In this document: one piece after another, positions 5,814 through 7,163 of the stretch
Layout of the letters: each line of letters starts with the position of its first letter
How positions within the stretch are numbered: position 1 is the stretch's first letter
NCBI GenBank assembly: GCA_902465465.1
Contig: CABQNF010000051.1
Location: 1-7,163 of the forward strand
Length of the DNA stretch: 7,163 nucleotides
Direction of reading: 5' to 3'
Source of the DNA: an uncultured Collinsella sp.
Lineage (GTDB): Bacteria; Actinomycetota; Coriobacteriia; Coriobacteriales; Coriobacteriaceae
Position numbers and translations under genes: made by a program
Notes under the pieces: generated by a model
Database searches by the model: none
The model's input: only the letters and a program-made list of their open reading frames with translations
What the model was told of the DNA's origin: nothing

Positions 5814-6896
5814 CTATCGCACGAAGTACCAGGGGCTTTCCTGCACGGTGGGCTCCAGCGCGATGCCAGTGCGTTCCTTAAACAGATCCATGTCCTGCGA
5901 TTTCTCCGTCCACCACGCGTTGGGCTTAAAGGTCATGCTCTCAACGACATGACCGACAAACACGCTGTTGCGCAGCTTGGAGAAGTCGGTATTCATGATC
6001 AGGATGGACGCGAGCACCAGCACAATGCCCAGAACCTTGATCGCGCCGGCGGGCTCGGCATAGACACCAATGCCCACCAGTACGGTGACGACCGTCTCGA
6101 AAGACATTACGACGGGAACTTTCGATGTCTCGAGCCCCATGGACAGACCCTGCATATATAAGATGTAAGCCACGGCTGTGGGGATGAGTCCAAAGCCAAG
6201 GAACAGCAGCAGCAGCTGTGGCGACATTGCCGCGGCGACATCCGGCCACGGAGCCGCGATAGCTGCCATAACCGCACCGCCAAAAACAAAGCCCCAAAAC
6301 GTGACAGCCAGCGGGTGGACCGTCTTGGTTGCTATCCGGCTAAACACCGCGAGCGACGCACCACAAAAGCCCGCAATCACGCCCGACGTGACGCCCCAAA
6401 CCGAAAAATGAAAACCGGAAAGGTCGCCATTGGTCACTGCAAGCACGCAGCCAACGATGTTGAAGACAATGGCAACGAGCTTGTTGGGGGTCACGTCCTC
6501 GCGATAAAGCACGCGACCGAGCACGACGCCAAACACCGGCGAGGTATAGAGCAGCACCGAGGCCGTGGACATGCCGACCTCGCCCATGCACTCGTAATAG
6601 CAGGTGTTGGCGGCGGCCAGACCAACGATACCGACAAGTGCGCAGGGAACAAGCTCTTTAGGGCTTGCCTTGAACAGGGCCAGGGGACCCTGAGCCACGG
6701 TAGACCCCTCACCCGGACGGCAGCCCATAAACATCAGGACCGGCGCCAAGATAAGCGCTCCGACCAACAAGCGAAAGGCAGCCATGCTCTGGGACGAAAC
6801 GCCCATGGCCGAGATGCCGTTTACAAAGATTCCGATGCTGCCCCACATAAGCGCGGCGACCAGCACCAGCACATAGCCCAGATTGCTTTTCTTCAA
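5814..6896 (-). CDS. EamA/DMT-superfamily transporter
   Basis: Inner-membrane transporter of 360 residues with two EamA repeats and about ten helices; the family includes amino-acid and metabolite exporters. The first repeat starts at the N-terminus with GYVLVLVAALMWGSIGIFV and ends near residue 145. The second starts near 157 (FSVWGVTSGVIAGFCGASLAVFSR) and includes FLGFGLIPTAVAYILY and VPVVMSFETVVTVLVGI. The last helix ends near residue 301 and is followed by a hydrophilic 59-residue tail (302-360), longer than usual. The start is chosen as TTG at 6896, because GAGGGG lies 6-7 nt upstream and the first helix begins soon after. An in-frame GTG at 6932 would add 12 residues but has no ribosome binding site. 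Its promoter motif matches the PTS operator and no terminator separates it from the PTS genes, so a shared role, perhaps export of the freed amino acid, is plausible but unproven. Confidence 0.88.
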   Translation of the reverse strand: MKKSNLGYVLVLVAALMWGSIGIFVNGISAMGVSSQSMAAFRLLVGALILAPVLMFMGCRPGEGSTVAQGPLALFKASPKELVPCALVGIVGLAAANTCYYECMGEVGMSTASVLLYTSPVFGVVLGRVLYREDVTPNKLVAIVFNIVGCVLAVTNGDLSGFHFSVWGVTSGVIAGFCGASLAVFSRIATKTVHPLAVTFWGFVFGGAVMAAIAAPWPDVAAAMSPQLLLLFLGFGLIPTAVAYILYMQGLSMGLETSKVPVVMSFETVVTVLVGIGVYAEPAGAIKVLGIVLVLASILIMNTDFSKLRNSVFVGHVVESMTFKPNAWWTEKSQDMDLFKERTGIALEPTVQESPWYFVR

Positions 6897-6936
6897 CGCA
6901 GCCCCCTCGGTATTGTTTCCAATATGTTTCACACTA

Positions 6937-6952
6937 CGTTATAGTCGTTATA
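6937..6952 (-). promoter_or_regulatory. Probable promoter/operator of the EamA gene, matching the PTS operator
   Basis: On the plus strand CGTTATAGTCGTTATA matches CGTTATGGTCATTATA at 5648-5663 at 14 of 16 positions, in the same orientation to its gene. In the direction of transcription it reads TATAACGACTATAACG, so it contains TATAAC twice as possible -10 boxes. A weak TTGAAA lies 15 nt upstream of the second. The motif is 41-56 nt before the chosen TTG start. Confidence 0.5.
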
Positions 6953-7008
6953 TACATTTTTCAAGACACAAATCGGCGAACGGGAAAATCTGCTTCCCAG
7001 CATACTCA

Positions 7009-7085
7009 TTGGGGATGTTCTTAAATGAACCGTCGTTGGGGACGTTCCTGAATGCCTAGTCGTTTAAGTACGTCCCCAACGACTA
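7009..7085. repeat. Palindromic repeat cluster with two competing hairpins
   Basis: GTCGTTGGGGACGT (7032-7045) and its perfect complement (7070-7083) make a 14-bp stem around 24 nt. The right arm can instead pair locally, TAGTCGTT (7057-7064) with AACGACTA (7078-7085). A degenerate direct copy of the left side, TTGGGGATGTTCTTAAATG (7009-7027), matches 7036-7054 at 16 of 19 positions, offset 27 bp. No ORF or gene is visible from 6953 to 7163. I recall similar TTGGGGACGT palindromes between genes in Collinsella, so a REP-type repeat is the simplest explanation. Confidence 0.65.
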
Positions 7086-7163
7086 AAGCGCCGCTGGTTG
7101 AGCATAAATCAGCGAGCGGGCCGCATTTGAGACAAGGTGACGTGAAACGAAAGGGCGCTGACC

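Noticed and set aside
1..7163. CRISPR arrays, tRNA or rRNA genes, transposases, prophage or defence genes
   Set aside because: No regularly spaced repeats, RNA-gene landmarks or transposase, integrase or nuclease-type proteins were found on either strand.

Overview
The window looks like chromosomal DNA of a GC-rich gut Coriobacteriia, most likely Collinsella or a close relative. This rests on the GC-rich third codon positions, strong AGGAGG-type ribosome binding sites, a mannose-family PTS, and short palindromic repeats of a style I associate with Collinsella genomes. The genus call is inference. All six complete genes and the one partial gene lie on the minus strand, so transcription runs from high to low coordinates.

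Layout in the direction of transcription. 7163-6897: gene-free DNA with a palindromic repeat (7009-7085) and the promoter region of the next gene. 6896-5814: a ten-helix EamA/DMT transporter. 5813-5632: a control region with a -10 box, direct repeats 21 bp apart and a probable operator. 5631-3030: a mannose-family PTS permease, encoded as a fused EIIA-EIIB, EIIC and EIID with gaps of 36 and 13 nt. 3029-2832: a 198-nt spacer with two strong hairpins. 2831-1848: a SIS-domain sugar-phosphate deglycase of the FraB/FrlB/Gfr type, ending at a textbook intrinsic terminator (1782-1813). 1687-1058: a HAD phosphatase/phosphomutase. 1057-702: a gene-free stretch holding a 120-bp inverted-repeat element and the promoter of the last gene. 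701-1: a YitT-family membrane protein, cut by the window edge.

The main reading is that 5631-1848 is an Amadori-compound utilisation operon. The PTS would import and phosphorylate a glycated amino acid (fructoselysine, glucoselysine or fructose-asparagine type). The deglycase would split the phosphorylated product into a hexose 6-phosphate and a free amino acid. PTS phosphorylation explains why no FrlD-type kinase is present. The EamA transporter carries a 16-bp motif in its promoter that matches the PTS operator at 14 of 16 positions, so it is probably co-regulated and may export the released amino acid. The HAD enzyme behind the terminator may be accessory or unrelated. No transcriptional regulator gene lies in the window.
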